Both the position numbers and the translations under genes were made by a program. Source: Gallionella sp. (GTDB taxonomy: Bacteria; Pseudomonadota; Gammaproteobacteria; Burkholderiales; Gallionellaceae). Taken from it: a stretch of 32,270 nucleotides of DNA. The DNA lies in the NCBI GenBank assembly GCA_030652475.1, contig JAUSAO010000109.1:1-32270 (forward strand), read 5' to 3'. Below are positions 1-10,300 of the stretch, piece after piece; position 1 is the first letter of the stretch; each line of letters starts with the position of its first letter. The notes under the pieces were generated by a model. It had not been told where the DNA came from. It did not search any database and worked only from the letters and a program-made list of their open reading frames with translations.

Positions 1-4
1 CACT

Positions 5-48
5 CAAACCCATCCCCACCCTAGCCCTCCCCTTGAAAGGGAGGGAAC
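5..48. repeat. Dispersed C-rich repeat, copy 1
   Basis: A C-rich run of CCCATCCCCACC type leads into a short hairpin of the form CCCTCCCCTTGAAAGGGAGGG. The same arrangement recurs near 24234-24274 and, inverted, near 32202-32247. It is an intergenic repeat with no coding content and probably forms a small hairpin in RNA. Confidence 0.6.
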
Positions 49-105
49 AAAACAAGTGCAACCAAAGTCGTGACGACCGTATCACACGGTCAAACCTTAC
101 TTAGT

Positions 106-124
106 CCCCCGGCAAAGCCGGGGG
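106..124. repeat. GC-rich hairpin CCCCCGGC-AAA-GCCGGGGG
   Basis: Perfect 8-bp stem with an AAA loop, followed on the plus strand by TTT. It lies just beyond the tolC remnant, so on the minus strand it could act as its transcription end. An almost identical hairpin (CCTCCGGC-AAA-GCCGGAGG) occurs at 32119-32137, so a repeat family is likelier than a dedicated terminator. Confidence 0.55.
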
Positions 125-138
125 TTTACCTCACTTAA

Positions 139-498
139 TTAATGAAGCGCCTGATTAACCTTGGCCAATTCCGCTTCGTCCAGTGATCCCACGGCGGCTT
201 TCAGATGCAGCTGACTTAACAGGTAGGTGTACTCGGCCTGAAATAAGTCGCGTCGGGTTGAGTAAAGTTGTTGTTGAGCATTCAGCACGTCCAGATTAGT
301 TCGAACGCCCACTTCCTGTCCCAGCTTGCTGTCTTCCAGCACACTTTCGCTGGACGTGAGCGCTTGCTGCAACGCCTTCACCTGAGCGATGCCGCTCACC
401 ACGCCGAGATAAGCCTGACAGGTTTACAAGGCGACGTTACGACGGACATTTTCCAGCTCCTGACGTGCGCGCTCACTGTTAGCTGTCTCTTGCGCCAC
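139..498 (-). pseudogene. tolC: TolC-family outer-membrane channel, 3' remnant with internal stop
   Basis: Only the last ~119 codons of a TolC-type outer-membrane efflux protein remain; full members are around 440 residues. The reading frame starts directly after the stop of the methyltransferase gene, in the same frame, so there is no room for a signal peptide or the first three quarters of the barrel/tunnel. It is also interrupted by an in-frame TAA at 424-426, where the family pattern VALxTxQAYLGV suggests an original CAA (Gln). The C-terminal helical part after the stop reads cleanly (TNLDVLNAQQQLYSTRRDL is the typical TolC motif). TolC genes commonly follow this methyltransferase gene in betaproteobacteria, so this is probably a decayed resident gene. 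It is not expected to make a working channel. Confidence 0.85.
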
Positions 499-1155
499 TT
501 AAAATACGAACCGCTTGGCTTGTTGCGCATTTTGCAATGGCGCCACGCTGGTTTCCATGATGTTGACGACTTCATACGTGTCAGGCGCAACACGCGTGAT
601 CAGTTTCGCCTCCATCACCGGCGCGTCACCGACAATCGCAAACAATCGTCCGCCAATATTCAGGCTATTTTGAAAAGCTTCCGGCAACACGGGCGTAGAA
701 CCCGCCAGCACGATGACATCGTAACTTGTGCCCTCGCCCCAGCCGCGTGACGCATCGCCTACTTCCAGAGTAATATTTTCGCGATGCAAGGGTTGCAGGT
801 GCGCTTTAGCCATTTCGCTCAGTTCCGGCACGATTTCGACTGAGGTGACGTGGCCCGCCAGTGCTGAGAGCAAGGCGGTCAGATAGCCGCTGCCCGTTCC
901 AACTTCCAGCACCTGGTCATTGTGGCCTATATGCAACTCCTGCAGCACACGCGCCTCCAGCTTGGGCTGCCACATGGATACGCCAAAGCCCAGCGGGATT
1001 TCCATATCCATAAAAGCCATTGCTCTTTTGCCTTCAGGCACAAAATATTCGCGTCTAACGTGATGAAGCAACTCCAGAATTCGCGCCTCCAATACGTCAC
1101 ATGGGCGAATTTGCTGCTCTATCATATTAAAGCGCGCCTGTTCCAGGTTCTGCAT
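499..1155 (-). CDS. pcm: Protein-L-isoaspartate O-methyltransferase family protein
   Basis: A cytosolic SAM-dependent methyltransferase of the PCMT family, which methylates isoaspartyl residues in damaged proteins so that they can revert to aspartate. The 218-residue length fits the bacterial family. The SAM-binding glycine loop reads VLEVGTGSGYLTALLSAL near residue 80, and the N-terminal RFNMIEQQIRPCDVLE is typical of the family. The start is supported by GGAGATC about 6 nt upstream. The C-terminal FVF ending is usual for the betaproteobacterial subgroup that sits next to tolC, and its activity on isoaspartate is less certain than in E. coli Pcm. It is divergent from thiC and is followed with no gap by the decayed tolC. 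Confidence 0.88.
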   Translation of the reverse strand: MQNLEQARFNMIEQQIRPCDVLEARILELLHHVRREYFVPEGKRAMAFMDMEIPLGFGVSMWQPKLEARVLQELHIGHNDQVLEVGTGSGYLTALLSALAGHVTSVEIVPELSEMAKAHLQPLHRENITLEVGDASRGWGEGTSYDVIVLAGSTPVLPEAFQNSLNIGGRLFAIVGDAPVMEAKLITRVAPDTYEVVNIMETSVAPLQNAQQAKRFVF

Positions 1156-1287
1156 TTTTGATCTCCATCCCAGTGTGTATAAGTTTTATTTTCGGCAGTA
1201 TAACAACACACCCCATCAGGCTCAACACAACTACATACAGCCACAAGCAGAAAGTTTGCTTTTCCCCTACTTTTCCAGTACCTTGCG

Positions 1288-1362
1288 CAACTCGCTAGGG
1301 GTCTGCCGCATGGCAGTGAGATACACCCTTTGAACCTGTACGGGTAATGCCGTCGTAGGGAA
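1288..1362 (+). promoter_or_regulatory. TPP riboswitch (THI element)
   Basis: The leader of thiC contains the conserved THI-box segments in order: CTAGGGGT, CTG...AGTGAGATACACCC, TTGAACCTG, CGGGTAATGCC and CGTAGGGAA. These form the pyrimidine- and pyrophosphate-sensing arms of the thiamine pyrophosphate aptamer. It is expected to shut off thiC expression when TPP is plentiful. Confidence 0.95.
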
Positions 1363-1390
1363 GCATTTGACGATGCTTCTTGATTTTTTA
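1361..1390 (+). terminator. Possible riboswitch expression-platform terminator
   Basis: The 6-bp stem AAGCAT/ATGCTT with a 6-nt loop directly follows the aptamer. After a 5-nt gap there is a run of six T, then the GGAG ribosome site of thiC. This could be an intrinsic terminator controlled by the riboswitch. The stem is short, so control by sequestering the ribosome site is an alternative. Confidence 0.5.
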
Positions 1391-1391
1391 G

Positions 1392-3272
<1,881 letters not shown>

Positions 3273-3290
3273 TCCATGCAGCTCATTCAA

Positions 3291-3360
3291 CCGTTCGTGG
3301 TGAGCCTGTCGAACCACCAGCTACTCATGCAAAGCCCTTCGACAAGCTCAGGGCGAACGG
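3291..3360. repeat. REP-like inverted repeat abutting the DUF1289 start codon
   Basis: The arms 3291-3313 and 3338-3360 are 23-nt imperfect inverted copies (about 19 of 23 matching) sharing CCGTTCG, TGAG and TGTCGAA blocks. This GTTCG...GAGCCTGTCGAAC type is a common dispersed repeat in betaproteobacterial genomes. The right arm ends exactly one base before the ATG of the next gene. Confidence 0.8.
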
Positions 3361-3564
3361 ATGCTTGCTAATTCTGTGACTGCAGAAAGCCCGTGCATCG
3401 GTCACTGCACCACGGTGCTGGGCGATGAGGTGTGCCGCAGTTGTCTGCGCACCTTCGAGGAGATCACACGCTGGATCGAAATGAACGATGAAGAGCGCTG
3501 CGCGGTAAATCGGCGCATCGCAAAGTTGGTGGTGGGCAATGAGTGCCCACCCTACGATCATTAA
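3361..3564 (+). CDS. DUF1289 small cysteine-motif protein
   Basis: A 67-residue protein of the DUF1289 family. It has the typical PCIxxC...CRSCxRTxEEIxRW pattern with C12, C16, C25 and C28 as probable metal ligands, followed by the usual helical MNDEERxAV segment. The function of the family is unknown. The start is uncertain: the ATG at 3361 touches a REP-like repeat and has no ribosome site, and a GTG at 3376 would be an alternative. The stop is 16 nt before uppP, so the two are probably co-transcribed. Confidence 0.8.
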   Translation: MLANSVTAESPCIGHCTTVLGDEVCRSCLRTFEEITRWIEMNDEERCAVNRRIAKLVVGNECPPYDH

Positions 3565-3580
3565 CCCCACGGAAAATATA

Positions 3581-4408
3581 ATGGACATTATTCTTTTACT
3601 CAAGGCAGCCACCCTTGGCGTGGTCGAAGGGCTGACCGAATTTTTGCCGATCTCATCCACCGGTCATTTGATACTGGTCGGCGACTTGCTGGATTTCAAC
3701 GACGCACGCGGCAAGGTGTTCGAAATTGTCATCCAGTTCGCCGCGATTCTGGCAGTTTGCTGGGAATACCGCGCCAAGCTGGCTCAGGTAACGTCCGGCC
3801 TGATGCAAAAACAGGAAGCCGCACAACGCTTCACCTTCAACCTGTTCATCGCTTTCCTGCCGCTGGCGATACTCGGCCTGTTATTCGGCAAAGCCATCAA
3901 GGAACACTTGTTCGCGCCTGTTCCGGTTGCGCTGGCGTTCATCATCGGCGGCTTTATCATCCTCTGGGCAGAAAAGCGCACCCATACGGTCTCCATAGAA
4001 AGCGTGGACGACATGCACTGGAAAGACGCCTTAAAGATGGGGCTGGCACAGGCGCTGGCGCTGATTCCCGGCACGTCGCGTTCAGGCTCGACCATCATAG
4101 GCGGACTGTTCTTCGGCCTGTCCCGCAAGGCGGCAACCGAATTTTCATTCTTCCTCGCCATCCCGACACTGACGGCGGCAACCCTCTATGAAGTGGTGAA
4201 ATACCGTGATCAGTTTCATGCTGACGATCTGGGCATTTTCCTGGTTGGCTCCATCACTTCATTCATCAGCGCCTTCATCGCGGTGCGCGGTCTGTTGCGC
4301 TACATCAGTCGCCACGACTTCACGATTTTCGCCTGGTATCGCATCGCCTTCGGCCTGATCGTGCTGGCTACCTCCTACACCGGACTGGTCAGCTGGTCGG
4401 CAGCGTAA
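3581..4408 (+). CDS. uppP: Undecaprenyl-diphosphatase UppP (BacA)
   Basis: An integral membrane phosphatase that converts undecaprenyl diphosphate to the monophosphate lipid carrier used for peptidoglycan and other envelope polymers; overproduction gives bacitracin resistance in E. coli. The 275 residues match the family length. The two signature motifs are present: [15 protein letters not shown] (E16, E20 and H29, close to the catalytic residues of E. coli) and PGTSRSGST in the second half. Several hydrophobic segments span the protein. The ATG at 3581 is chosen because it follows GGAAAATATA and gives the canonical N-terminus; an upstream in-frame start at 3539 would overlap the DUF1289 gene. 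Confidence 0.97.
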   Translation: MDIILLLKAATLGVVEGLTEFLPISSTGHLILVGDLLDFNDARGKVFEIVIQFAAILAVCWEYRAKLAQVTSGLMQKQEAAQRFTFNLFIAFLPLAILGLLFGKAIKEHLFAPVPVALAFIIGGFIILWAEKRTHTVSIESVDDMHWKDALKMGLAQALALIPGTSRSGSTIIGGLFFGLSRKAATEFSFFLAIPTLTAATLYEVVKYRDQFHADDLGIFLVGSITSFISAFIAVRGLLRYISRHDFTIFAWYRIAFGLIVLATSYTGLVSWSAA

Positions 4409-4423
4409 TCGCATGGCCGTAAA

Positions 4424-4450
4424 AAAGCCGCCGGGGTAAGCGGCGGCTTT
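4424..4450. terminator. Bidirectional intrinsic terminator
   Basis: A perfect 10-bp stem AAAGCCGCCG/CGGCGGCTTT with a 7-nt loop lies between the convergent uppP and TonB-receptor genes. An A run on its left (4421-4426) and T run on its right provide U tracts for both directions. Confidence 0.9.
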
Positions 4451-4466
4451 GGTTTGCGCTACACCA

Positions 4467-6722
4467 TCAGAATTTCATTGTCATGCCCGCATAGAGCGAG
4501 CGACCCATACCCGGAACCGCGTAACCATATGACCAGCCACCTGTTGGAGGCATGGTCAGACCCTGCCCCACGTACGCGCCGCCCAGTGGATCGCCATAGA
4601 ATTTGTCCAGGGCATTTTCGATGCCTACATCGAAGCGGAATTGCTTCCATTCATAGCTGCTGCGCAGGTTAAGCAATCCGTAGCCACCCGTTCTAAGTTC
4701 ATTGCGAACTTGCGATACTTGCGTCTTGGCATCGACCAACTTTACTTCGGCGGTGTTGGTCCATCCGGCGAGGCGCTGAATCACGGAGAGCTTCGCATTC
4801 AGCGGCATGATGTTGTAGAGATTGTCGCCGGTAGTCTCGTTCTTGCCGTCAACATAACTGACCACGCCTGTTGCGTTGAAACTGCCATAACCACCGGATT
4901 CCACCAAGGGCATGTGTCCGGAAATATCCATCCCGTAAAGACGCGCACGCTGGTTGGCGAACTGGAGGAAGACGAACCCGTTTGTCCTGGTCACATTTGC
5001 GGCGGTACACACCGTGGATCCGGCAGAGCAGCGCTGGACATCGATATAGTCCTGCACCTGAGTGTAATACGGCGTCACCTTCACACCCCACTGTTCCTGT
5101 GCATCATGCCAGTCGCCAGTTGCACTCAGGGTGTGCGCTATTTCCGGTTTTAAATTCAGGTTGCCGACATAGCCGTTGCCGTCACCTGCCATGTTGATCA
5201 TGTTCATAGCCATGCCGCCCTTCGACCAGGTGTAACGCTCATAGAGGTTGGGCGAACGGGTTTTCTGGGCAAAGCCGAACTCGTAGGTCTGCGTGGACGA
5301 AGGCGTGAAGCGTGCCAGCGCGGTCATATCCCAATTGTGGTCAGTCTTCTTGCGGTTGGCGGCATTGAAGGCAGCCACGTCGGCCGCATAGGTGGCACCC
5401 GTGTTGTAACCCTGTACCGTACCGGTGTTCATATCAACCGTTTCGTGACGTACACCGAATTGCGACAGCCATTGCGGGTTCCATTGAGCCTCCCATTCAC
5501 CGAAGAGAGCCAGTCGGTCGCGCTGACCATTATTGATGTTCCAGAATGTAAGCGGTGACATGCCGCCATTGCCGGACGGTTCCCACCAGTCATTCAGGCG
5601 GTACTGCTGCACCTCGCCCCCTACCCGAAGCAGGTCGCGTTCCGACATAAGAATATCCGCTTTGGCGACCACGCCGCTGTTGTTGCCATCGGTGTCCATC
5701 GGCATGCCCGGAGCAGCTATCGTTTGACCGGGGCCCATGTACCAGAAGACCTTATCTTCGAGGAAGTTCATCTTGTGCCGTGTATGTTCATTATAGGCAC
5801 GGGCTTCCAGCGCACCCCAGTCGTATCGTCCGTTGTAGCGCAAATTAAATTGTTCGCTCTTGTTGCCAGTCATGTCCATGCGCTGGTTGGGGTAACCCTG
5901 GTAGGGAATATCCTGTTCGCCGTACTTGAATTCAAACTGATGGTTTTCGTGGCGCAGCGCGAACCCCAGGGATTGATTTGTCGATTTATACATGGATGAT
6001 CCGACCTCATTGCCAGACAGCCATTTTGTCGAATTTATAAGTGACTGACCTGCATCTGTAAAAGCCAGACCGGCCGGTTTGAAATCGGCTCCCGCCGTGT
6101 AATTGTCGGCCTTGGCGGTGGAACCGCTGTACGTCATGCTTAATTGTTCGCCCGCAATCGTGGCTGAAAGATTACCGCCTTGTGCATTGCCGTTGCTGCG
6201 ATAAAAAGCACCCGCCTCACCTTTGAGCAGCGTCCCCTGCCCCGCAGCGGCAAATTCCGGCGCAGTGGAATTCACCTGTATCGTGCCGCCGATACTGTCG
6301 CCGCCCACGCTGACCGGCGTGATGCCGGCATACACTTGAAGGCTGCCGACGCTGGACGGATCAATATAGGAAAGTGCGGGGTTCATGTGGTTACCGCAGG
6401 CAGAAATCAGATCCATGCCATCTACCTTGATGCGCAGGCGATCATCCGCCATACCATGAATGACGGGCAGACTGGAAACGCCACCGGCGCCGTAAAGGCT
6501 GACGCCCGGCTGACCGTCGAGCAGTTTTGCCGTATCGCTGGTAGAAGCGCGCAAACGGATTAGGTCCGTGCCGCCGAGCGCCGAATCACTCAAAGCCGGC
6601 AGCGGCTGGATTTTTTTCCCGGTCACCTCGACATCAGGCAAGGTAGCTTCGCTTGCCTCAGCCGCAAACACGCCAGGCGCAAAGGCTAACGCGATACAAA
6701 TGGATATACGCTTGAGCTGCAT
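4467..6722 (-). CDS. TonB-dependent outer-membrane receptor, OprC/NosA-like (putative copper)
   Basis: A 751-residue TonB-dependent receptor with an N-terminal signal peptide (MQLKRISICIALAFAPGVFA), a plug domain (about 45-155) and a C-terminal barrel ending in GMTMKF with the expected terminal aromatic. The plug contains DLISACGNHMNPALSY, so C109 and M113 form a CxxxM motif, and the barrel has H316-K-M318 (HxM). These are the two motifs that make the copper site in Pseudomonas OprC, which supports copper as substrate; that is inference by motif. The barrel is also rich in methionines. The ATG at 6722 follows AGGAG and gives a clean signal peptide; an upstream in-frame start at 6776 would add 18 residues before it. 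It ends at the shared terminator with uppP and diverges from the YggX gene. No Fur-box or copper-regulator site was recognised upstream. Confidence 0.9.
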   Translation of the reverse strand: MQLKRISICIALAFAPGVFAAEASEATLPDVEVTGKKIQPLPALSDSALGGTDLIRLRASTSDTAKLLDGQPGVSLYGAGGVSSLPVIHGMADDRLRIKVDGMDLISACGNHMNPALSYIDPSSVGSLQVYAGITPVSVGGDSIGGTIQVNSTAPEFAAAGQGTLLKGEAGAFYRSNGNAQGGNLSATIAGEQLSMTYSGSTAKADNYTAGADFKPAGLAFTDAGQSLINSTKWLSGNEVGSSMYKSTNQSLGFALRHENHQFEFKYGEQDIPYQGYPNQRMDMTGNKSEQFNLRYNGRYDWGALEARAYNEHTRHKMNFLEDKVFWYMGPGQTIAAPGMPMDTDGNNSGVVAKADILMSERDLLRVGGEVQQYRLNDWWEPSGNGGMSPLTFWNINNGQRDRLALFGEWEAQWNPQWLSQFGVRHETVDMNTGTVQGYNTGATYAADVAAFNAANRKKTDHNWDMTALARFTPSSTQTYEFGFAQKTRSPNLYERYTWSKGGMAMNMINMAGDGNGYVGNLNLKPEIAHTLSATGDWHDAQEQWGVKVTPYYTQVQDYIDVQRCSAGSTVCTAANVTRTNGFVFLQFANQRARLYGMDISGHMPLVESGGYGSFNATGVVSYVDGKNETTGDNLYNIMPLNAKLSVIQRLAGWTNTAEVKLVDAKTQVSQVRNELRTGGYGLLNLRSSYEWKQFRFDVGIENALDKFYGDPLGGAYVGQGLTMPPTGGWSYGYAVPGMGRSLYAGMTMKF

Positions 6723-6949
6723 TATTTCGACTCCTCTTGAAAATGTGCCCAGATTGTCTCCGAATGCCTGCGCCATGAGAATGCGTCATATTGTCGCACC
6801 CTCGCACTGACAGGCTCGCGACCCGGCTTTTCCTGTTTCGCAACGACTCACGGCACAATAGGAAAACACGTGGGGATACGTAGCGCTGCGCGACTGTCAC
6901 GTTAATGTCATAATTGCGTCACATAATCACTTACACGGAGATATACAAC

Positions 6950-7222
6950 ATGGCAAGAATCGTTCAATGCGTAAAACTGGGTCGTGAAGCCGAAGGACTG
7001 GATCGCCCGACCTACCCTGGCCCACTGGGCCAGCGGATTTTTGACAATGTGTCCAAAGAAGCCTGGCAAGGCTGGATCAAATTCCAGACCATGCTGGTAA
7101 ACGAGAATCGCCTCAATCTGGCCGATGCGGCAGCGCGCAAGTATCTGTCCACACAGATGGAAAGCTATTTCTTCGGTGAGGGTACGCAAATGCCGGAAGG
7201 TTACGTGCCGCCAAAAAGTTAA
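6950..7222 (+). CDS. yggX: Fe(2+)-trafficking protein YggX family
   Basis: A 90-residue cytosolic protein linked to iron delivery and protection of Fe-S clusters from oxidation. The sequence opens with the canonical [11 protein letters not shown] and its conserved C7, and continues with the YPGPLGQRI and [19 protein letters not shown] signatures. The ATG at 6950 is chosen because it gives this N-terminus and has GGAG 9 nt upstream; the in-frame ATG at 6914 lacks both. ppk1 begins 11 nt after the stop, which suggests one transcript. Confidence 0.96.
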   Translation: MARIVQCVKLGREAEGLDRPTYPGPLGQRIFDNVSKEAWQGWIKFQTMLVNENRLNLADAAARKYLSTQMESYFFGEGTQMPEGYVPPKS

Positions 7223-7233
7223 GGTGCAGCCTC

Positions 7234-9321
7234 TTGTCTAACAAATTCGCAGCGCAGCAATTTCTCAATCGTGAACTCGGCCAACTCGAGTTCAACCGCC
7301 GCGTGCTGTCCCAGGCCGAAGATGCCAGCATCCCGTTACTGGAGCGATTGAAGTACCTGTGCATCGTCAGCAGCAATCTTGATGAATTTTTCGAGATCCG
7401 CGTGGCCGGTTTGATGGAACAAATCAAGCTGGGCGGCATCGCCACTGCTGCGGATGGCATGACCGCCACACAAACGCTCAGACTGGTGCGCGAACAGGCG
7501 CACCAACTGATCAAGCACCAGTATCAGTTATTCAACACCGACATCACGCCTGCGCTGGCCGCGAATGGCATCAAATTCCTGCGTCGCACACACTGGAATG
7601 AGGCACAACAAGCCTGGGTCAAGGATTTTTTCTTTCGTGAGGTCATGCCGGTATTGACGCCCATCGGCCTCGACCCGGTACATCCTTTCCCGCGCGTGCT
7701 CAACAAAAGCCTGAATTTTGCCGTGGAGCTGCAAGGCAAGGATGCTTTCGGGCGCAACTCCACACGCGCCATCGTGCAGGCACCGCGCGTATTGCCGCGC
7801 ACCATCGCGATGCCGCCCGAAATCAGCGGCTGCGCACATGGTTTCGTGTTTCTTTCCTCGATTTTGCATGCCCACGTCGATGAACTGTTCAGCGGCATGG
7901 AAGTGCTGGGCTGCTTCCAGTTTCGTGTGACACGCAACAGCAATTTGTTCGTGGACGAAGAAGAAGTCAAAAACCTGCGCCTCAGCTTGCAGGGTGAATT
8001 GCCGCAGCGCCATTTCGGCGATGCAGTGCGTCTGGAGATCGCCGACAATTGCTCACCGCAGATCGAAGCCTTGTTGCTCAAGGAATTCAAGCTGACCCCT
8101 GCCGACCTGTATCGTGTGCATGGGCCGGTCAATCTGGTGCGCCTGATGGAAATTCCGGGCATGGTGGAACGCGACGATCTCAAGTTTCCCGCCTTTGTGC
8201 CTGGCGTACCCGGCGTGTTGCAGAAAAAGGGCGCGGACATGTTCAAGGTGATCCGCAAGAGCGATGTGTTGCTGCATCACCCTTATCAATCCTTTAAACC
8301 GGTAATCGATTTCATCCAGCAGGCCGCCAGCGACCCTGCCGTGGTGGCGATCAAGCAGACCGTGTATCGCACCGGGGCAGATTCCGCGTTGATGGAAGCG
8401 TTAATCGCTGCAGCGCAACGCGGCAAGGAAGTCACCGTGGTAGTGGAACTGCTTGCCCGGTTCGACGAAGAAGCCAACATCAACTGGGCAAACCGTCTGG
8501 AAGAGGTGGGCGCGCATGTAGTATATGGCGTGGTGGGACACAAAACCCACGCCAAGATGCTGATGGTGGTGCGCCGCGAAAACGGAAAACTCCACCGCTA
8601 TGTGCATCTGGGTACAGGAAACTACCATCCCCGCACCGCACGGCTGTACACCGACTTCGGCCTGTTCACCAGCAATGAGGCGATCTGCGCCGATGCCAAC
8701 GAAGTGTTCAGCCAGCTCACCAGCCTGGGCAAAGCGCGCGAACTCAATCATCTGTGGCAATCGCCGTTCTCGCTGCACACCGAAGTATTGCGTGCAATAC
8801 AAAATGAAACCCGACTCGCCAGGGAAGGTAAACGCGCGCATATCATCGCCAAGATGAACGCACTGCTGGAACCGGAAACCATCGCGGCATTGTACGAAGC
8901 ATCGCAGGCCGGGGTAAAGGTAGATTTGATCGTACGCGGTGTATGCGCGCTACGCCCCGGCGTCGCCGGTCTTTCCGAGAATATCCGTGTGCGATCCATC
9001 ATCGGACGTTTTCTGGAGCACACGCGCATCTTCTATTTCCGCAATGATTTACAGCATGACGTGTATCTGGCCTCGGCGGACTGGATGGACAGAAACTTCT
9101 TCCGGCGTATCGAAGTTTGCTTCCCCGTGCTCGACAAAAAGCTCAAGAAGCGCGTGATTGATGAAGGATTGAAAATATACTTGCAGGACAATAGCCAGGC
9201 GTGGGATATGGATAGCGAGGGACAATATCGCCACAAACAGCTCCGCCGTGCCGCACGGAAATGCGCGCAAAGCGAGCTGCTCAGGCAACTCGCCAGCCCA
9301 TCGGTCAAAATATCAACTTAA
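7234..9321 (+). CDS. ppk: Polyphosphate kinase 1
   Basis: Reversibly makes inorganic polyphosphate from ATP. The 695 residues match the usual length. The N-terminal domain contains NLDEFFEIRVAGL, and the catalytic histidines are seen as HKTHAK (H439) and YVHLGTGNYH (H458), with the same 19-residue spacing as H435/H454 of the E. coli enzyme. The start is TTG at 7234, with AAGGTG 7 nt upstream; no ATG fits the conserved beginning FLNRELGQLEFNRRVL better. It is probably translated from the yggX transcript. The usual partner exopolyphosphatase gene ppx is not adjacent here; SixA-like and PAP genes follow instead. Its stop overlaps by 4 bp the stop of the convergent minus-strand gene. Confidence 0.97.
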   Translation: MSNKFAAQQFLNRELGQLEFNRRVLSQAEDASIPLLERLKYLCIVSSNLDEFFEIRVAGLMEQIKLGGIATAADGMTATQTLRLVREQAHQLIKHQYQLFNTDITPALAANGIKFLRRTHWNEAQQAWVKDFFFREVMPVLTPIGLDPVHPFPRVLNKSLNFAVELQGKDAFGRNSTRAIVQAPRVLPRTIAMPPEISGCAHGFVFLSSILHAHVDELFSGMEVLGCFQFRVTRNSNLFVDEEEVKNLRLSLQGELPQRHFGDAVRLEIADNCSPQIEALLLKEFKLTPADLYRVHGPVNLVRLMEIPGMVERDDLKFPAFVPGVPGVLQKKGADMFKVIRKSDVLLHHPYQSFKPVIDFIQQAASDPAVVAIKQTVYRTGADSALMEALIAAAQRGKEVTVVVELLARFDEEANINWANRLEEVGAHVVYGVVGHKTHAKMLMVVRRENGKLHRYVHLGTGNYHPRTARLYTDFGLFTSNEAICADANEVFSQLTSLGKARELNHLWQSPFSLHTEVLRAIQNETRLAREGKRAHIIAKMNALLEPETIAALYEASQAGVKVDLIVRGVCALRPGVAGLSENIRVRSIIGRFLEHTRIFYFRNDLQHDVYLASADWMDRNFFRRIEVCFPVLDKKLKKRVIDEGLKIYLQDNSQAWDMDSEGQYRHKQLRRAARKCAQSELLRQLASPSVKIST

Positions 9322-9743
9322 TGTTTGTTCGGACGTCCGGTCTTGATTTTATCCAGACCGTTTAAGGTATTCAACATTTTCGCTTCAGCCATTGCACTCA
9401 ACGCCTGCAAACCAGCGCGCAGCACTTCGCTTTTCTTCACCGGCAATCCGGCTTTCAGGCACAGCTCTTTAATCTCGGCGATTTTCTGATATTCGCTCTG
9501 TGGCATGGTAAAACTGTCACGCACCACCTTTAATTTCGGTTTTTTTACTACCTTAGCTTCTTTGGCTAATTTTGGCTCTTTCGCCACTTTAGTTTCTTTG
9601 GCGGCTTCGACCGGAGCGGAGATAGCTTTCTTCACGACGGGCTTGGGGACTGCTACAGCGGCCGATTTTCTCAACGGCTTGGCGGCGATTGCAACTTGGG
9701 GTGCGACAACTTCTTCAACTTTGTCCAACTTTTTGGTTTTCAT
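9318..9743 (-). CDS. Lys/Ala-rich protein with C-terminal ribbon-helix-helix-like domain
   Basis: A 141-residue protein with no function I can name. Residues 1-70 are a low-complexity Ala/Lys/Pro/Val tail with repeats of the type AKExK, like histone-H1-like bacterial tails. Residues 72-118 look like a ribbon-helix-helix fold: a strand KVVRDSFTMP, a first helix QSEYQKIAEIKELCLKAG and a second helix KKSEVLRAGLQALSAM. The end is GRPNKH. The start has GGAG about 9 nt upstream. It is convergent with ppk1 (4-bp overlap of the stops) and divergent from the SixA gene. It is probably a DNA-binding protein; the basic tail could also bind polyphosphate, which is only a guess from the neighbours. Confidence 0.75.
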   Translation of the reverse strand: MKTKKLDKVEEVVAPQVAIAAKPLRKSAAVAVPKPVVKKAISAPVEAAKETKVAKEPKLAKEAKVVKKPKLKVVRDSFTMPQSEYQKIAEIKELCLKAGLPVKKSEVLRAGLQALSAMAEAKMLNTLNGLDKIKTGRPNKH

Positions 9744-9772
9744 GTCTGTCTCCTTGGAATAGAATGCTGCAA

Positions 9773-9790
9773 ACAGTATATACAGTATAT
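9773..9790. repeat. Tandem 9-bp repeat in divergent promoter region
   Basis: Two perfect head-to-tail copies of ACAGTATAT lie between the divergent RHH-like and SixA genes. Ribbon-helix-helix proteins typically bind short tandem sites, so this may be an operator for autoregulation. The AT-rich stretch could equally include a -10 box. Confidence 0.4.
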
Positions 9791-9824
9791 TTCGACAAAT
9801 AAAACGTAATATTTGGAGGTCATG

Positions 9825-10271
9825 ATGGATCTGATTTTATGGCGTCATGCCGAAGCTGAAGACGGCCCGCCCGATTTTACGCGCAAACTGACCGAAAAGG
9901 GTCGCAAACAGGCCGATAAAATGGCGGTTTTCCTACGCCAGCATTTACCCGCCAATACACGCATTCTGGTCAGTCCGGCGACCCGCACACAACAAACGGC
10001 AGCGGCACTGAGCGCCGATTTCACCCTTGCTCCCACTATCGCACCCGGCGCATCCGTGCATGCCGTACTGCAAGCGGTGCGCTGGCCAAACGCCGGGGGG
10101 GCCGTGCTGGTGGTCGGACACCAGCCGACGCTGGGCGCAGTCGCTGCACAGTTGCTGTGCTGTGAGCACGAATCCTTGCGCATCAAGAAAAGCGGGCTAT
10201 GGTGGCTGAGCCGCCCTGAAGGCTCGTCTGAAACCAGCTTGCGTCTGGCAATCACCCCTGATTTTTTATAG
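9825..10271 (+). CDS. sixA: SixA-type phosphohistidine phosphatase (histidine phosphatase superfamily)
   Basis: A 148-residue protein of the small histidine-phosphatase branch. The catalytic RHA motif is at residues 7-9 (LILWRHAEAED), followed by LTEKGRKQADKMA and the later VGHQPTLGAVA with the second catalytic histidine. E. coli SixA removes phosphate from histidine phosphotransfer proteins; the substrate here is not known. The ATG at 9825 is chosen over ATG 9822 because GGAGG lies at 9815-9819, leaving a 5-nt spacer. It stands 29 nt before the PAP gene on the same strand, so the two probably form one unit. Confidence 0.88.
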   Translation: MDLILWRHAEAEDGPPDFTRKLTEKGRKQADKMAVFLRQHLPANTRILVSPATRTQQTAAALSADFTLAPTIAPGASVHAVLQAVRWPNAGGAVLVVGHQPTLGAVAAQLLCCEHESLRIKKSGLWWLSRPEGSSETSLRLAITPDFL

Positions 10272-10300
10272 GGCAATTACACAACATCCGGGAGGCCACC

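Noticed and set aside
9813..9824. TTG start at 9813 for the SixA-type protein
   Set aside because: It overlaps the GGAGG ribosome site; ATG 9825 is properly spaced and gives the canonical N-terminus.
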